From positions 323 through 64,322 of the forward strand of contig QUKC01000016.1 of the NCBI GenBank assembly GCA_003481005.1: DNA of 64,000 bases. Reading direction: 5' to 3'. The notes beneath the pieces are model-generated. The model was not told the origin of the DNA, made no database searches, and saw only the letters and a list, made by a program, of their open reading frames with translations. This DNA is from Firmicutes bacterium TM09-10. Its GTDB lineage: Bacteria > Bacillota > Clostridia > Lachnospirales > Lachnospiraceae. The translations under genes were made by a program, and so were the position numbers. This document shows positions 35,960 to 44,211 of the stretch, in pieces (within the stretch, counting starts at the first letter, position 1; each line of letters starts with the position of its first letter).

Positions 35960-36331
35960 TCAATCCTCCTCGATATGTTCCAGTCCCTGATTGATGATCG
36001 TGCGGACATGTCCGTCCGCCAGGGAATAAAAGATGGATTTGCCTTCTCTTCTGCTTTTCACCAGTTTGTTCTGTTTTAAAATGCGCAGCTGATGGGAAAT
36101 CGCCGATTGCGTCATCTGCAGGGCTGCCGCAAGGTCGCAGACGCAGACCTCCGCCTCAAACAAAACAAACAGAATCCGGATACGGGTAGAATCTCCAAAT
36201 ACCTTATAAAGCTCCGCCAGATCATAAAGCTCTTCCTCTTTTGGAAGCTTTTCCTGTACGATCCTGAGCAGTTCTTCATGAACCTCCGTTTCTTCACAGT
36301 GATCCATTTCCAGTTCTTCTTTTTCCTGCAT
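35960..36331 (-). CDS. ArsR/SmtB-type metal-sensing repressor (CadC/CzrA-like)
   Basis: About 123 residues. A winged helix (QMTQSAISHQLRILKQNKLV) is preceded by EVCVCDLA, the CadC-type Cys-x-Cys metal site, and by a His-Cys near the N-terminus. The C-terminal helix has DGHVRTIINQGLEHIEE, matching the SmtB/CzrA zinc site Asp-x-His...His-x-x-Glu. Both site types are thus visible, suggesting zinc plus soft metals such as cadmium. Start chosen at 36331 (GGAGAG upstream); 36343 is possible. It lies directly after the ATPase and probably represses its own operon at the 38583-38604 operator. Confidence 0.9.
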   Translation of the reverse strand: MQEKEELEMDHCEETEVHEELLRIVQEKLPKEEELYDLAELYKVFGDSTRIRILFVLFEAEVCVCDLAAALQMTQSAISHQLRILKQNKLVKSRREGKSIFYSLADGHVRTIINQGLEHIEED

Positions 36332-36348
36332 GGTTCTCTCCATTTTCT

Positions 36349-38220
36349 TTACAGCTTTTTCACATTCAGGGCGCGGATCGCATTGAGCACGGCAATAATC
36401 ATAACGCCCACATCTGCGAAGATCGCCGCCCACATATTCGCAATGCCGAGCGCGCCGAGGATCAGGCAGATCACTTTTACACCGATTGCAAAATAAATAT
36501 TTTCATAAACGATTCTCAGACACTTTCTGGAAATTCTGATGGCCTTGGAAATCTTTAAGGGATCATCATCCATCAGAACAATATCCGCCGCCTCGATGGC
36601 TGCATCCGAGCCCAGTGCCCCCATTGCGATGCCGATATCCGCACGGGAAAGCACCGGTGCATCGTTGATGCCGTCTCCCACAAAGGCAAGCCTTTCCTTT
36701 TCCCCTTTTTCATCCAGAAGCTTCTCTACCTGCGCTACCTTATCGCCGGGCAGAAGCTCGCTGTGTACCTCATCAATACCGAGCTCCTCCGCAACCTGGC
36801 GTGCTGCCTCACGGCGGTCGCCGGTCAACATGATCGTCTTTTTCACGCCGCATTTTTTCAATGCCGCAATGGCTTCCTTTGCATGAGGCTTGATCTGATC
36901 CGAAATCAGGATATGTCCGGCATATTTGCCATCCACCGCCATGTGAACAACGGTTCCGACGCTGTGACATTCCATACAATCCACACCGAGTTTTTCCATC
37001 AGCTTGCTGTTGCCTGCAGCAACTCTCACGCCATCCACCTTTGCAGTTACACCGTTGCCGCTGATCTCTTCGACCTCTGTTACACGGCCCGGATCCAGGG
37101 GCTTGCCGTATGCCTTCTTAAGGCTCTTGCTGATCGGATGGGAGGAATGGCATTCCGCCAGTGCTGCGTATTCCAACAGCTTCTCTGTATCCATGGAAGA
37201 ATGATGCACACCGCTTACTTCGAACACGCCCTGTGTCATGGTTCCTGTCTTATCAAATACAACATATTTGGTTTCCGAAAGCGTTTCCAGATAGTTGGAG
37301 CCTTTTACCAGAACACCTGCGTTGCTCGCACCGCCGATTCCGGCAAAGAAGCTCAGAGGAATACTGATGACCAGCGCGCACGGACAGCTGATTACCAGGA
37401 AGGTCAGCGCCCTCATAACCCAGTCGCCCCATTCCGGTGTCATTCCAAGAAACAGCAGCCGCACAAGAGGAGGTAAAATTGCCAGCGCCAGAGCGCCGTA
37501 GCAGACCGCAGGCGTATAGTATTTTGCAAATTTGGAAATAAAATTCTCGGATCTGGATTTTTTGGAGCTTGCATTTTCTACCATATCCAGGATCTTCGAT
37601 ACCGTCGATTCGCCAAACTCCTTTGTCGTCCGGATTTTCAGCACGCCGGACATGTTGATACAGCCGCTGATGACTTCGTCCCCAACGCCGGCTTCCCTCG
37701 GAAGGCTCTCACCGGTCAGGGCGCTGGTGTTTAAGCTTGTGCGTCCCTCTTCGATCACGCCATCAATCGGCACCTTTTCTCCGGGCTGTACAACGATCAC
37801 GCTGCCGATTTCGACTTCATCCGGATCAACCTGCTCCAGTGCTCCATCTTCCTTTTCGATATTCGCATAATCCGGGCGGATATCCATCAGCTCACTGATG
37901 TTTCTGCGACTCTTACCCACCGCATAGCTCTGGAACAGCTCACCGATCTGATAAAAGAGCATAACCGCAACGCCCTCTTTATAATCCCCCAGAAGGATCG
38001 CGCCGATGGTCGCAACCGCCATCAGAAAGTTCTCATCAAAAACCTGTCTGTTTAAAATACCTTTCCAGGCCTTTAACAAAATATCATGGCCGATCACCAG
38101 ATACGGAATCATAAACAGCACAAATTTCAGCCAGCCATCTATCGGAAGCAGGCTCAGTACAACCATCAGCACTGCTGCCACGATAATTCTGATAAATACT
38201 TTTTTCTGTTTCTTATTCAT
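36349..38220 (-). CDS. Zn/Cd/Pb-exporting P1B-type ATPase
   Basis: A 623-residue heavy-metal pump of the ZntA/CadA group. Seen in order: membrane helices, phosphatase loop TGES, metal-binding SCPCALV in a helix, phosphorylation site DKTGTMT, SHPI, hinge GDGINDAP, and two final helices. There is no metal-binding domain at the N-terminus; instead a separate small HMA protein is encoded upstream. AAAGGGG precedes the start. The operon order HMA protein, pump, repressor indicates induction by zinc or cadmium. Confidence 0.95.
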   Translation of the reverse strand: MNKKQKKVFIRIIVAAVLMVVLSLLPIDGWLKFVLFMIPYLVIGHDILLKAWKGILNRQVFDENFLMAVATIGAILLGDYKEGVAVMLFYQIGELFQSYAVGKSRRNISELMDIRPDYANIEKEDGALEQVDPDEVEIGSVIVVQPGEKVPIDGVIEEGRTSLNTSALTGESLPREAGVGDEVISGCINMSGVLKIRTTKEFGESTVSKILDMVENASSKKSRSENFISKFAKYYTPAVCYGALALAILPPLVRLLFLGMTPEWGDWVMRALTFLVISCPCALVISIPLSFFAGIGGASNAGVLVKGSNYLETLSETKYVVFDKTGTMTQGVFEVSGVHHSSMDTEKLLEYAALAECHSSHPISKSLKKAYGKPLDPGRVTEVEEISGNGVTAKVDGVRVAAGNSKLMEKLGVDCMECHSVGTVVHMAVDGKYAGHILISDQIKPHAKEAIAALKKCGVKKTIMLTGDRREAARQVAEELGIDEVHSELLPGDKVAQVEKLLDEKGEKERLAFVGDGINDAPVLSRADIGIAMGALGSDAAIEAADIVLMDDDPLKISKAIRISRKCLRIVYENIYFAIGVKVICLILGALGIANMWAAIFADVGVMIIAVLNAIRALNVKKL

Positions 38221-38295
38221 GCCTTTCCCCTTTCAGTAAAAATATCAAATCTGCAGGCTGCCCATAACGGGTACAGCCTGCAGATTTGTCTTCTT

Positions 38296-38514
38296 TTACA
38301 GGAAGATCTCGCAGTCATCCTCTACCTTTTTGCAGTTCTTGTATACCTCCTGCATAACGGTCTTTACATCTGCGCCCTCTTCAAATTCCACGGACATTTT
38401 CAGGGTCATGAAGTTTACCGTTGCGTCCTTAACGCCTGCCGTCTTCTTTGCAGCGTCTTCCATCTTGTTTGCACAGTTTGCGCAGTCAACGTCGATTTTG
38501 TAGGTTTTTTTCAT
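38296..38514 (-). CDS. Small heavy-metal-associated (HMA) protein
   Basis: 72 residues, a ferredoxin-like HMA domain with the metal-binding motif DCANCANKME (Cys-x-x-Cys) near residue 10 and a terminal FEEGADVKTVMQEVYK stretch. It begins after AGAGGAT and is the first gene of the metal operon. It looks like the N-terminal metal domain of the pump encoded as a separate chain, probably delivering or sensing metal for it. Confidence 0.92.
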   Translation of the reverse strand: MKKTYKIDVDCANCANKMEDAAKKTAGVKDATVNFMTLKMSVEFEEGADVKTVMQEVYKNCKKVEDDCEIFL

Positions 38515-38582
38515 GATAAAATCCTCTCTCTTCCTGTCTTGCAGCATCTATGGGTGCTTCTGTCCCCCATTGCTTTTTCTTT

Positions 38583-38641
38583 CATATGAACAATTATTCA
38601 TATGTTTGATTTCATTATAGCACTCTTTTCGATTCTGTCAA
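38583..38641 (-). promoter_or_regulatory. Promoter and metal-repressor operator
   Basis: On the minus strand TTGACA (38636-38641), 16 bp, TATAAT (38614-38619). Directly downstream is CATATGAATAATTGTTCATATG (38583-38604), an inverted repeat of the classic SmtB/CzrA operator form. Bound repressor would cover the start of transcription. Confidence 0.88.
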
Positions 38642-38694
38642 TGAAAAAATAAGGTTTTCCGTTTTTCCTTTTTTATAATGTCAGGATCCTATGT

Positions 38695-39264
38695 TTAATT
38701 TCTCCAGGGTTCTTTTCCTTCCTTCTCTACTTCGATCTGGCACAGCTTCATTGCCGCCAGCGCAGTATCATGAGAAGCAGGCGTCACACAGGCACACGCT
38801 GCCGCATCAACGATTACATCTGCCTCAGGAAATGCAGCCTTACACAAAATCGCGTTGGAGAGCACGCAGATTCCGGTGCAGAGTCCGACCAGTTCGATCT
38901 GCAGGTTCGAATCCGCAACGATTTTCTCGTCCGAGCGCAGTTTCTCAATCAACTCCATGGAGCCAAAGGTTGGCTTCTGAATTTTTCTCCCTGCATCCAC
39001 CTGTTTTTCTTCCAGCGCCTGCTCCACTGCCGGGCACAGGCAATGTCCATCCGTTCCCTCAATGCAATGTGCAACCGGAAGATGATGCCCCTCTTTTGTC
39101 TGCAGATACTGTTCCGGATGCGTGTCCTGCGTCACATAAATCTGTTCTGCCGGAGTTTCTTTGATTTTGCAGATGACGTTTTCTACAATCGCCTGAGCCT
39201 CCTTTGTTCCAAGGCTCCCTGTAACAAAATCGTTCTGCATGTCTACTACGATCAAAAGCTTCAT
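38695..39264 (-). CDS. Isochorismatase-family hydrolase (nicotinamidase-like)
   Basis: 189 residues of the cysteine-hydrolase fold. Seen: LLIVVDMQNDF (catalytic Asp), a Lys in QKPTFGS, and GLCTGICVLS with the nucleophile Cys in the usual place. HPEQYLQTKEGHHLP resembles the metal-binding Asp/His segment of nicotinamidases, so NAD salvage is the likely role; other amidohydrolase activities are possible. Start at 39264 has GGAGG 5 nt upstream. Single gene, not clearly part of an operon. Confidence 0.85.
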   Translation of the reverse strand: MKLLIVVDMQNDFVTGSLGTKEAQAIVENVICKIKETPAEQIYVTQDTHPEQYLQTKEGHHLPVAHCIEGTDGHCLCPAVEQALEEKQVDAGRKIQKPTFGSMELIEKLRSDEKIVADSNLQIELVGLCTGICVLSNAILCKAAFPEADVIVDAAACACVTPASHDTALAAMKLCQIEVEKEGKEPWRN

Positions 39265-39280
39265 AAAATCCTCCATTCCT

Positions 39281-39357
39281 CAGGCGTTTTGCGCCGAAGG
39301 AACCGCGAGGCGAACCTCCAGTTCGGCTCTGCGATCCTGGCTACTTTGTGACGCCTG
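39281..39357. repeat. GC-rich long inverted repeat
   Basis: CAGGCGT (39281-39287) and ACGCCTG (39351-39357) close a loop whose inner arms also pair (GCGCCGAA with TTCGGC). It lies just upstream of the hydrolase gene ribosome site. Function unknown. Confidence 0.5.
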
Positions 39358-39413
39358 CGGCACAAATAGCTGTGTGAAAACGTTTTTTCTTATTATACCT
39401 GAAAAGAAAAGAC

Positions 39414-39457
39414 AAAAAAACACCCTTCTGCATGTTTCCATACAAAAGGGTGCCTTT
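39414..39457 (-). terminator. Terminator after the Thr/Glu-rich lipoprotein gene
   Basis: On the minus strand CACCCTT pairs with AAGGGTG, followed by TTTTTTT. Confidence 0.8.
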
Positions 39458-39544
39458 TTCGTTTCCTTTATCCGATGTGCTTTCCACATGAGGACTGATC
39501 AAATGCCTGAAAAAACACATCCTGTCAAAGCTGTCTGGGTATAA

Positions 39545-39847
39545 TTACTCAGCAACAGTCTCGGTAGCTGTCTCAGTTGCAGCTTCTTCTGTAGCTGCTT
39601 CTGTGGTAGCTGCTTCGGTTGTAGCTTCTTCTGTGGTAGCTGCTTCAGTTGTAGCTTCTACTGTGGTAGCTTCTTCAGTTGTAGCTTCTACAGTGGTCTC
39701 TTCTACAGTAGACTCAACTGCTACTGTGCTCTCTTCTGCAACGGTTGCGGTCTCAACAGTTGTCTCTGTAGCTGCTGCGCTGCCGCAAGCTACCATGGAT
39801 GCTGTCATAACTACTGCTGCTAAAACTGCTACTAAATTCTTTTTCAT
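39545..39847 (-). CDS. Small Thr/Glu/Ala-repeat lipoprotein
   Basis: 100 residues: a lipoprotein signal (MKKNLVAVLAAVVMTASMVA then Cys) and about 75 residues built only from Thr, Glu, Ala, Val and Ser in units such as ATTEEATTVE and ATTEAATTEE. It has no folded domain and a strong negative charge, so it is probably a surface-anchored flexible stalk, possibly glycosylated on Thr (inference). GGAGGAG precedes the ATG. The repeats make the gene prone to length change. Confidence 0.8.
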   Translation of the reverse strand: MKKNLVAVLAAVVMTASMVACGSAAATETTVETATVAEESTVAVESTVEETTVEATTEEATTVEATTEAATTEEATTEAATTEAATEEAATETATETVAE

Positions 39848-40084
39848 AATAATTTCTCCTCCTAAATCAAAACCAGGCATTTTAAAACTATGCCGTTTCT
39901 TTAATACGAAAGTGAGGATACCACCTTTTTTTTGGTTTGTAAATAGTTTTTTTCTAATTTTAAAACATTTTATGAATTTTATAAGGTTTTGTTCACAATT
40001 CGTACATATTTCAATTTTTTCTTCCTTTTTACGCCGATTTTGCATTTGTAAATACGAAAAAATCCTGTATCATATAGGATGCCA

Positions 40085-40148
40085 GGGTCAAAAAGTCAAA
40101 AAAGCCGACGCAAGCTTGCTTGCAGAAGGCGTTTTGACTTCTTGACCC
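40085..40148. repeat. 64-bp nested palindrome
   Basis: GGGTCAA, AGTCAAAA, GCC and GCAAGC each pair, in nested order, with GCTTGC, GGC, TTTTGACT and TTGACCC. A further hairpin GTGGGA..TCCCAC follows at 40169-40186, then a Family C copy. Together these fill the gap before cutC. Confidence 0.8.
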
Positions 40149-40202
40149 GCCAAGATAGGAGCATAAAAGTGGGATGCTAATCCCACGATATGCGACTATC
40201 GA

Positions 40203-40240
40203 GCAGGATTGTGGGAGTGCGCAGCACGGAACAATCCTGC
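40203..40240. repeat. Family C repeat, copy 1
   Basis: GCAGGATTGT, GTGGGAGTGCGCAGCACGGA-type centre, ACAATCCTGC. The core is present in reverse orientation at 46484-46515. Confidence 0.8.
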
Positions 40241-40338
40241 TGGCATCCTGCCCAGGGTCATCGAAAAAACATTAACAACCGCACAAAGAAATACAGCATT
40301 TCCTTCCCGGGAAATCCTGCAAAATGGAGAAGCAATTC

Positions 40339-41106
40339 ATGAAATCATCCAATTACCTGTTAGAATGCTGCGTCGATTCCGCATATTCTGCCCGTATGGC
40401 CAAAAAAGGAGGTGCAGACCGCCTCGAGCTTTGCTCTAATCTTGTCATCGGCGGTACGACGCCCACCCTCGCCCTTTATGAACAGATCAGAAACCAGACC
40501 GACATCCGCATCCATGTTCTGATCCGCCCCCGCTTCGGCGATTTCCTGTACTCGGAGGATGAGACAGCCCTCATCTGTAAAGAAATCGACGCGTTTCGGG
40601 CAGCCGGAGCCGACGGCGTTGTAATCGGAAGTCTTTCTCCGGACGGTTCCCTGTGTACCGAACAGATGAAACGTTTCCGCGAACATGCCCGGGATATGTC
40701 CGTCACGCTGCATCGTGCATTTGATATGTGCCGCGATCCCTTTGCAGCCCTTGAGGAAGCGATTTCCCTGGATATTCAGACCATCCTGACCTCCGGTCAG
40801 GCTCTGGACTGTCTGCACGGCGTCGATCTGCTCAACAAACTCCATCAGGCAGCTGACGGCAGAATCCATCTCCTTGCAGGCGCAGGCGTCTCTGCCAAAA
40901 CGGTTCCTGCTCTCCTTAAAAAAACGTCCCTGACCCAATTCCATATGTCCGGCAAGACCATTAAAAACAGTGAGATGGTCTACCGCAACCCGGAGGTTTT
41001 TATGGGAATTCCCGGTATGAGCGAATATGAGATCTGGCAGACTGATCCGGAGGCTGTCGCAGCTGTGCGCGCGATGCTCGACCGCGCGGCAGATGAAGAA
41101 GCGTAA
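40339..41106 (+). CDS. cutC: CutC family protein
   Basis: 255 residues. The CutC barrel is recognised from LECCVDSAYSARMAKKGGAD, RLELCSNLVIGGTTPT, IHVLIRPRFGDFLYS and LTSGQALDCLHG. The family was named for copper homeostasis, but its biochemical role is unsettled. Start at 40339 follows GGAG with 9-nt spacing; an ATG at 40324 is possible. Upstream sequence is filled with palindromic repeats and no clear promoter was found. Confidence 0.92.
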   Translation: MKSSNYLLECCVDSAYSARMAKKGGADRLELCSNLVIGGTTPTLALYEQIRNQTDIRIHVLIRPRFGDFLYSEDETALICKEIDAFRAAGADGVVIGSLSPDGSLCTEQMKRFREHARDMSVTLHRAFDMCRDPFAALEEAISLDIQTILTSGQALDCLHGVDLLNKLHQAADGRIHLLAGAGVSAKTVPALLKKTSLTQFHMSGKTIKNSEMVYRNPEVFMGIPGMSEYEIWQTDPEAVAAVRAMLDRAADEEA

Positions 41107-41181
41107 ATGCGCAAGAATGCGAGCTGCTGTGTAAGGGAGATGCCGGACATGCGGCACAGCGCAATGCCGATCACTGATTGA

Positions 41182-41223
41182 ACAATAGAATGCACGCTCT
41201 GCGAGCATTCTATTGTCATGAAT
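41182..41223. repeat. Family A palindromic repeat, copy 4
   Basis: Identical to the 7244-7285 copy through the palindrome and the CATGAAT tail. It lies between the convergent cutC and amylase genes. Confidence 0.88.
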
Positions 41224-41225
41224 AA

Positions 41226-41266
41226 AGACGTTCCCGAACAGATTTGTTTCGGGAACGTCTCTTTTT
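41226..41266. terminator. Bidirectional terminator, cutC / amylase
   Basis: AGACGTTCCCGAA (41226-41238) pairs with TTCGGGAACGTCT (41248-41260), followed by CTTTTT on plus and TTATT on minus. Confidence 0.88.
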
Positions 41267-41272
41267 CGACTA

Positions 41273-42583
41273 TTATCTCTCACATTTCCAGAAGTAAGCA
41301 CTATATCCCGGCAGCTCACTTCCGCCGCCAAAATCATGCTCCTGTCCGGTGATCAGATCCACCGCACGACCACAGCCTGCATCGAAGTGGGCTGTATAGG
41401 GTTGCTCCTCTGCATTGATCGCAACCAAAACCCGTTCTCCATCTACGGCGCGTTCAAAAATGCACTGGCGGTTCGTCAGCACAACACTGCGGAATGCGCC
41501 ATAATTGAGGGCATTGGAGTGTTTTTTAGCTTCTGCAAGCTTTGCGATCCACTCTGTCAGCCCGTTTGTCTGAGGTCCATCGAAGCATGCACGCAGTGCA
41601 GGATCTCCCTGGCTTTTCTCTCCCTTTGCGCCCCATTCACTTCCATAATAAACGCAGGGGATTCCGGGCATACCAAACATCAGCGCATAAATAAGCGGCA
41701 GATGCTTTTCATTGGTAAGGATGCTTGCCACTCGCGTCACATCATGGTTGTCCACAAAGCTAAGCAGATGCTTTCCTTTATAAAGGGTCCAGTTTTCCGG
41801 GCCGAACTGGCGCAGCAGAGAATGGACAATTTCAAACATATTCATACTGTTGAAGCTGGAATACAGTCCCTTATAGCATTCATAGTTGGTGGCAGAATGC
41901 AGCATGGAATCATTCATCAACCGGTTGTAATCCCCATGCAGCATTTCTCCGACGAGAAAGAAATCCGGCTTTAAGCTGTCGCAGAAGCTTCTCAGACGGC
42001 GGACGAAATTTTCGTCCAGACAATAAGCGACATCCAGCCGCAGACCGTCAATGTCAAACTCGTCAACCCAGCCTCTTACGCTTTCCAGAAGATACTGAAC
42101 AACCTCCTCGTTCTGTAAATTCAGCTTGACAAGATCGTAATTACCTTCCCAGCCCTCGTACCATAAGCCATCGTTGTAATTGGAGTTGCCGCCAAGATTG
42201 ATATGAAACCAGTTTAAATAGGGGGAATTTTCCCTGTTTTTCAAAACATCCTGAAATGCCCAGAAGCCGCGTCCCGCATGATTGAACACGCCATCCAGTA
42301 CAACCCGGATGCCTTCGCTGTGCAGCTTATCGCAAACCTGTTTAAAGTCCTCATTCGAACCGAGACGGCAGTCGATTTTACGATAGTCTCTTGTATTATA
42401 TCCATGGGTATCCGATTCAAAGACCGGCGAAAAATAAATCGCATTTGCTCCCAGCTTTTTGATATGATCTGTCCAGTCCAGCACCTTCAAAATCCGATGT
42501 GTCTCCACTCCGTCATTTTCAAACGGTGCTCCGACAAAACCAAGGGGATAAATCTGATAAAATACACTTTCATATGCCCACAT
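41273..42583 (-). CDS. GH13 alpha-amylase-family hydrolase
   Basis: 436 residues, cytoplasmic (no signal). GH13 blocks: DGVFNH, GLRLDVA with nucleophile Asp, GEML with the acid/base Glu, and FVDNHD. It begins directly with the barrel (MWAYESVFYQIYPLGF) and lacks N-terminal carbohydrate modules, so it probably acts on short imported maltodextrins. GAGG precedes the ATG. Confidence 0.92.
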   Translation of the reverse strand: MWAYESVFYQIYPLGFVGAPFENDGVETHRILKVLDWTDHIKKLGANAIYFSPVFESDTHGYNTRDYRKIDCRLGSNEDFKQVCDKLHSEGIRVVLDGVFNHAGRGFWAFQDVLKNRENSPYLNWFHINLGGNSNYNDGLWYEGWEGNYDLVKLNLQNEEVVQYLLESVRGWVDEFDIDGLRLDVAYCLDENFVRRLRSFCDSLKPDFFLVGEMLHGDYNRLMNDSMLHSATNYECYKGLYSSFNSMNMFEIVHSLLRQFGPENWTLYKGKHLLSFVDNHDVTRVASILTNEKHLPLIYALMFGMPGIPCVYYGSEWGAKGEKSQGDPALRACFDGPQTNGLTEWIAKLAEAKKHSNALNYGAFRSVVLTNRQCIFERAVDGERVLVAINAEEQPYTAHFDAGCGRAVDLITGQEHDFGGGSELPGYSAYFWKCER

Positions 42584-42625
42584 AGTAAATTCCTCTTTCC
42601 TGCCAGTATATTTGCTGACCTGTCT

Positions 42626-42654
42626 ATTTTACCATTTTCCTCCGGACTGCTCAA
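42626..42654 (-). promoter_or_regulatory. Promoter of the GH13 gene at 41273
   Basis: TTGAGC (42649-42654), 17 bp, TAAAAT (42626-42631) on the minus strand, about 40 bp before the start. Confidence 0.65.
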
Positions 42655-42683
42655 TATCAGAATCCTACACTTTTTCCACAGGA

Positions 42684-42783
42684 TCAGACAGTTCCTGATG
42701 TTTTCAGAAAATGATTCGTTAATATGACATCGATCCCCATATCAAAGAAGGCTTTTGCTTCTTCATCATCTGACCAAAATAAA
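42684..42783 (-). pseudogene. Tail fragment of a glycerophosphodiester phosphodiesterase
   Basis: Minus-strand frame LFWSDDEEAKAFFDMGIDVILTN followed by HFLKTSGTV and a stop resembles the C-terminus of GDPD enzymes (pattern Trp-x-Asp-Asp-Glu-Glu...Gly-Ile-Asp...Leu-Thr-Asn). No upstream part remains; the frame is abutted by a different gene fragment. Confidence 0.6.
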
Positions 42784-42945
42784 TTACAGATCCTCCGCAT
42801 CACATACCTCGCCGTTCTGGAAGGTAACATTTTCCCGGATTTTTACATTTAATGTTGTATCATCCTGCCATTCCCAGTCATGAATCTTGGCTTTCTCCTT
42901 GGTGTGAATGACCATTGGCTTATCATCCACTTTCTTTATCTTCAA
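42784..42945 (-). pseudogene. Chimeric small ORF (mobile-element start, binding-protein tail)
   Basis: From TTG 42945 (AAGGTGAG upstream) the frame gives 53 residues. KIKKVDDKPMVIHTKEKAKIH is like the opening of small proteins carried by Clostridial conjugative elements. The rest, LNVKIRENVTFQNGEVCDAEDL, looks like an internal piece of a family-5 peptide-binding protein. I read this as a recombination scar; it could still be translated. Homology calls are from memory of the motifs. Confidence 0.5.
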
Positions 42946-43038
42946 TGTTCTCACCTTCTTTCTACATCCATTACCACAAAAATGGGTAAAAAAATGGCCT
43001 TCTGGATGGTTAGTCCAAATGGCTTATGTAAAAAAGTA

Positions 43039-43608
43039 TTATTTTAATTTATTGTAAAGAACTGTCTCTGTTCCTCTTATTAAATCTGTCTTTTTCTTAT
43101 AAAGAAGAGTCCATGATGCCTGATTCTTAGAATAATCCATCTTTTCTTCTGGAAAAAACGAACGGCAGAAATACTTATCTCCATCATCATTTGATAAGAA
43201 TAAAAATAAATTTCTGCTTTCCATTTTATTTTCCATAAGATAATCTGCCTCAATCATTGAATACATATTTGCCTTTTTATTGTATTTATACACTGTATCA
43301 TTACTATCTATCATTTGTTCGAGTAATGGCAAAAAATGTATTCTTTGCTCTATCTTTTTATAAAAATCAGATGATTCTATTTTCTCAATTGTAATTGTTC
43401 CATCTGCTATTTCATCAAATACTTTGCCTCTGTCTCTACTCAATTCAGGTCTATCAACAAGATATTGCAATCCCATAAGATGAAAACAATCTTTTTTGTC
43501 AAACAAGATTCTTAATGTAACTGCAACGCCTTTTCTGCCCAACACAAGCTCATATTCTGTCGATAATAGCGGAATAAATGCATTTATACAATCTATAACA
43601 TTTCTCAT
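43039..43608 (-). CDS. PBECR4-like putative nuclease-fold protein
   Basis: 189 residues with no signal or membrane segment. The pattern DKKDCFHLMGLQYLVDRPEL, then FYKKIEQRIHFLPLLEQMI, and a late KNQASWTLLYKKK resembles PBECR4 proteins (phage-associated Barnase-EndoU-colicin-RelE-like nuclease folds); this match is moderate. GGAGAAC precedes the ATG. The gene lies 28 nt after the terminator of a small RNA read in the same direction, an order like that of type III toxin-antitoxin loci. AT-rich compared with its neighbours, suggesting transfer. Confidence 0.55.
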   Translation of the reverse strand: MRNVIDCINAFIPLLSTEYELVLGRKGVAVTLRILFDKKDCFHLMGLQYLVDRPELSRDRGKVFDEIADGTITIEKIESSDFYKKIEQRIHFLPLLEQMIDSNDTVYKYNKKANMYSMIEADYLMENKMESRNLFLFLSNDDGDKYFCRSFFPEEKMDYSKNQASWTLLYKKKTDLIRGTETVLYNKLK

Positions 43609-43635
43609 TACAGTTCTCCACTACTTCTTTAGATT

Positions 43636-43800
43636 AAGAAAGGCTCTGCAAAAGCAGAGCCCTTCTAACATTTTCTTTCGAGGATTAACCTCTAGCCAGA
43701 TTGTGGTAAATGTTAAACCCTTATAAAGCTCATAAGGCACTGCTCTCTGGCACAACACCTTACTTTGCCGCTTGGCAGACACTCAAGTTGCCTGTCTTTA
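43636..43800 (-). ncRNA. Structured small RNA upstream of the PBECR4-like gene
   Basis: About 165 nt on the minus strand between a strong promoter (TTGACA 43829-43834, 17 bp, TAATAT 43806-43811) and a terminator (GGCTCTGC-TTTT-GCAGAGCC then TTTCTT, 43636-43661). No open frame with a ribosome site is evident. Predicted stems: AGACA/TGTCT, GCC/GGC, CCTTAT/ATAAGG, and AACATTT/AAATGTT enclosing GAGG/CCTC. It is not tandem-repetitive as in typical type III antitoxins. I recognise no Rfam family. Confidence 0.6.
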
Positions 43801-43805
43801 ATATT

Positions 43806-43834
43806 ATATTATTTGTCATATGAAAATATGTCAA
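43806..43834 (-). promoter_or_regulatory. Promoter of the small RNA
   Basis: Perfect TTGACA, 17-bp spacer and TAATAT (TATAAT also overlaps at 43803-43808). Confidence 0.75.
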
Positions 43835-43915
43835 TCCAAATTTCGTGATTTCATAAAGAATTAACATTTTTCGTTTGTATGTTTCCTTTGTTCGATGATT
43901 TCGTGAATATTGGTG

Positions 43916-44104
43916 TTATACAGTCTGTAAAGGTCTGTATCGCACAAAAAGCTCCAATGACAATGCAATGCCTTTTGCCTCATCCTCCGGCTGTGCCATA
44001 AGGATATCGTAAAAATCACTCATTACTGGGATATTCTTCTCTTTACTCCTTGCAATGTCGATATACAATTTTCTAACACAGCGGTCAATGATTGATTTTT
44101 TTCA
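43916..44104 (-). pseudogene. Fragment of a VirB4-like conjugation ATPase
   Basis: Minus-strand frame SIIDRCVRKLYIDIARSKEK, then NIPVMSDFYDILMAQPEDEA and KGIALSLELFV, resembles the middle of VirB4/TraE-type ATPases of Clostridial conjugative elements (SIIDRCV...PTLSDFY...LALALELYV). It has no start and ends in a frame change to TAA. It shows that an integrative element once lay here. Confidence 0.6.
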
Positions 44105-44211
44105 TTAAACCTGTAATTGAATATTCAGTTGTTCATCAGGTTATCCCTGACTTGCATTCAGTCTAACTCATTATTTGAAATTGCAGAATATTCTCTCGCG
44201 GACTTTTTAAA

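Noticed and set aside
39603..40145. Long plus-strand frame rich in Val/Ser/Ala
   Set aside because: It is the antisense of the Thr/Glu repeat lipoprotein; the repeat composition keeps the opposite frame open, and it has no ribosome site.
40360..41337. 325-codon minus-strand frame opposite cutC
   Set aside because: It is antisense to cutC and runs through the Family A palindrome; cutC motifs are unambiguous.
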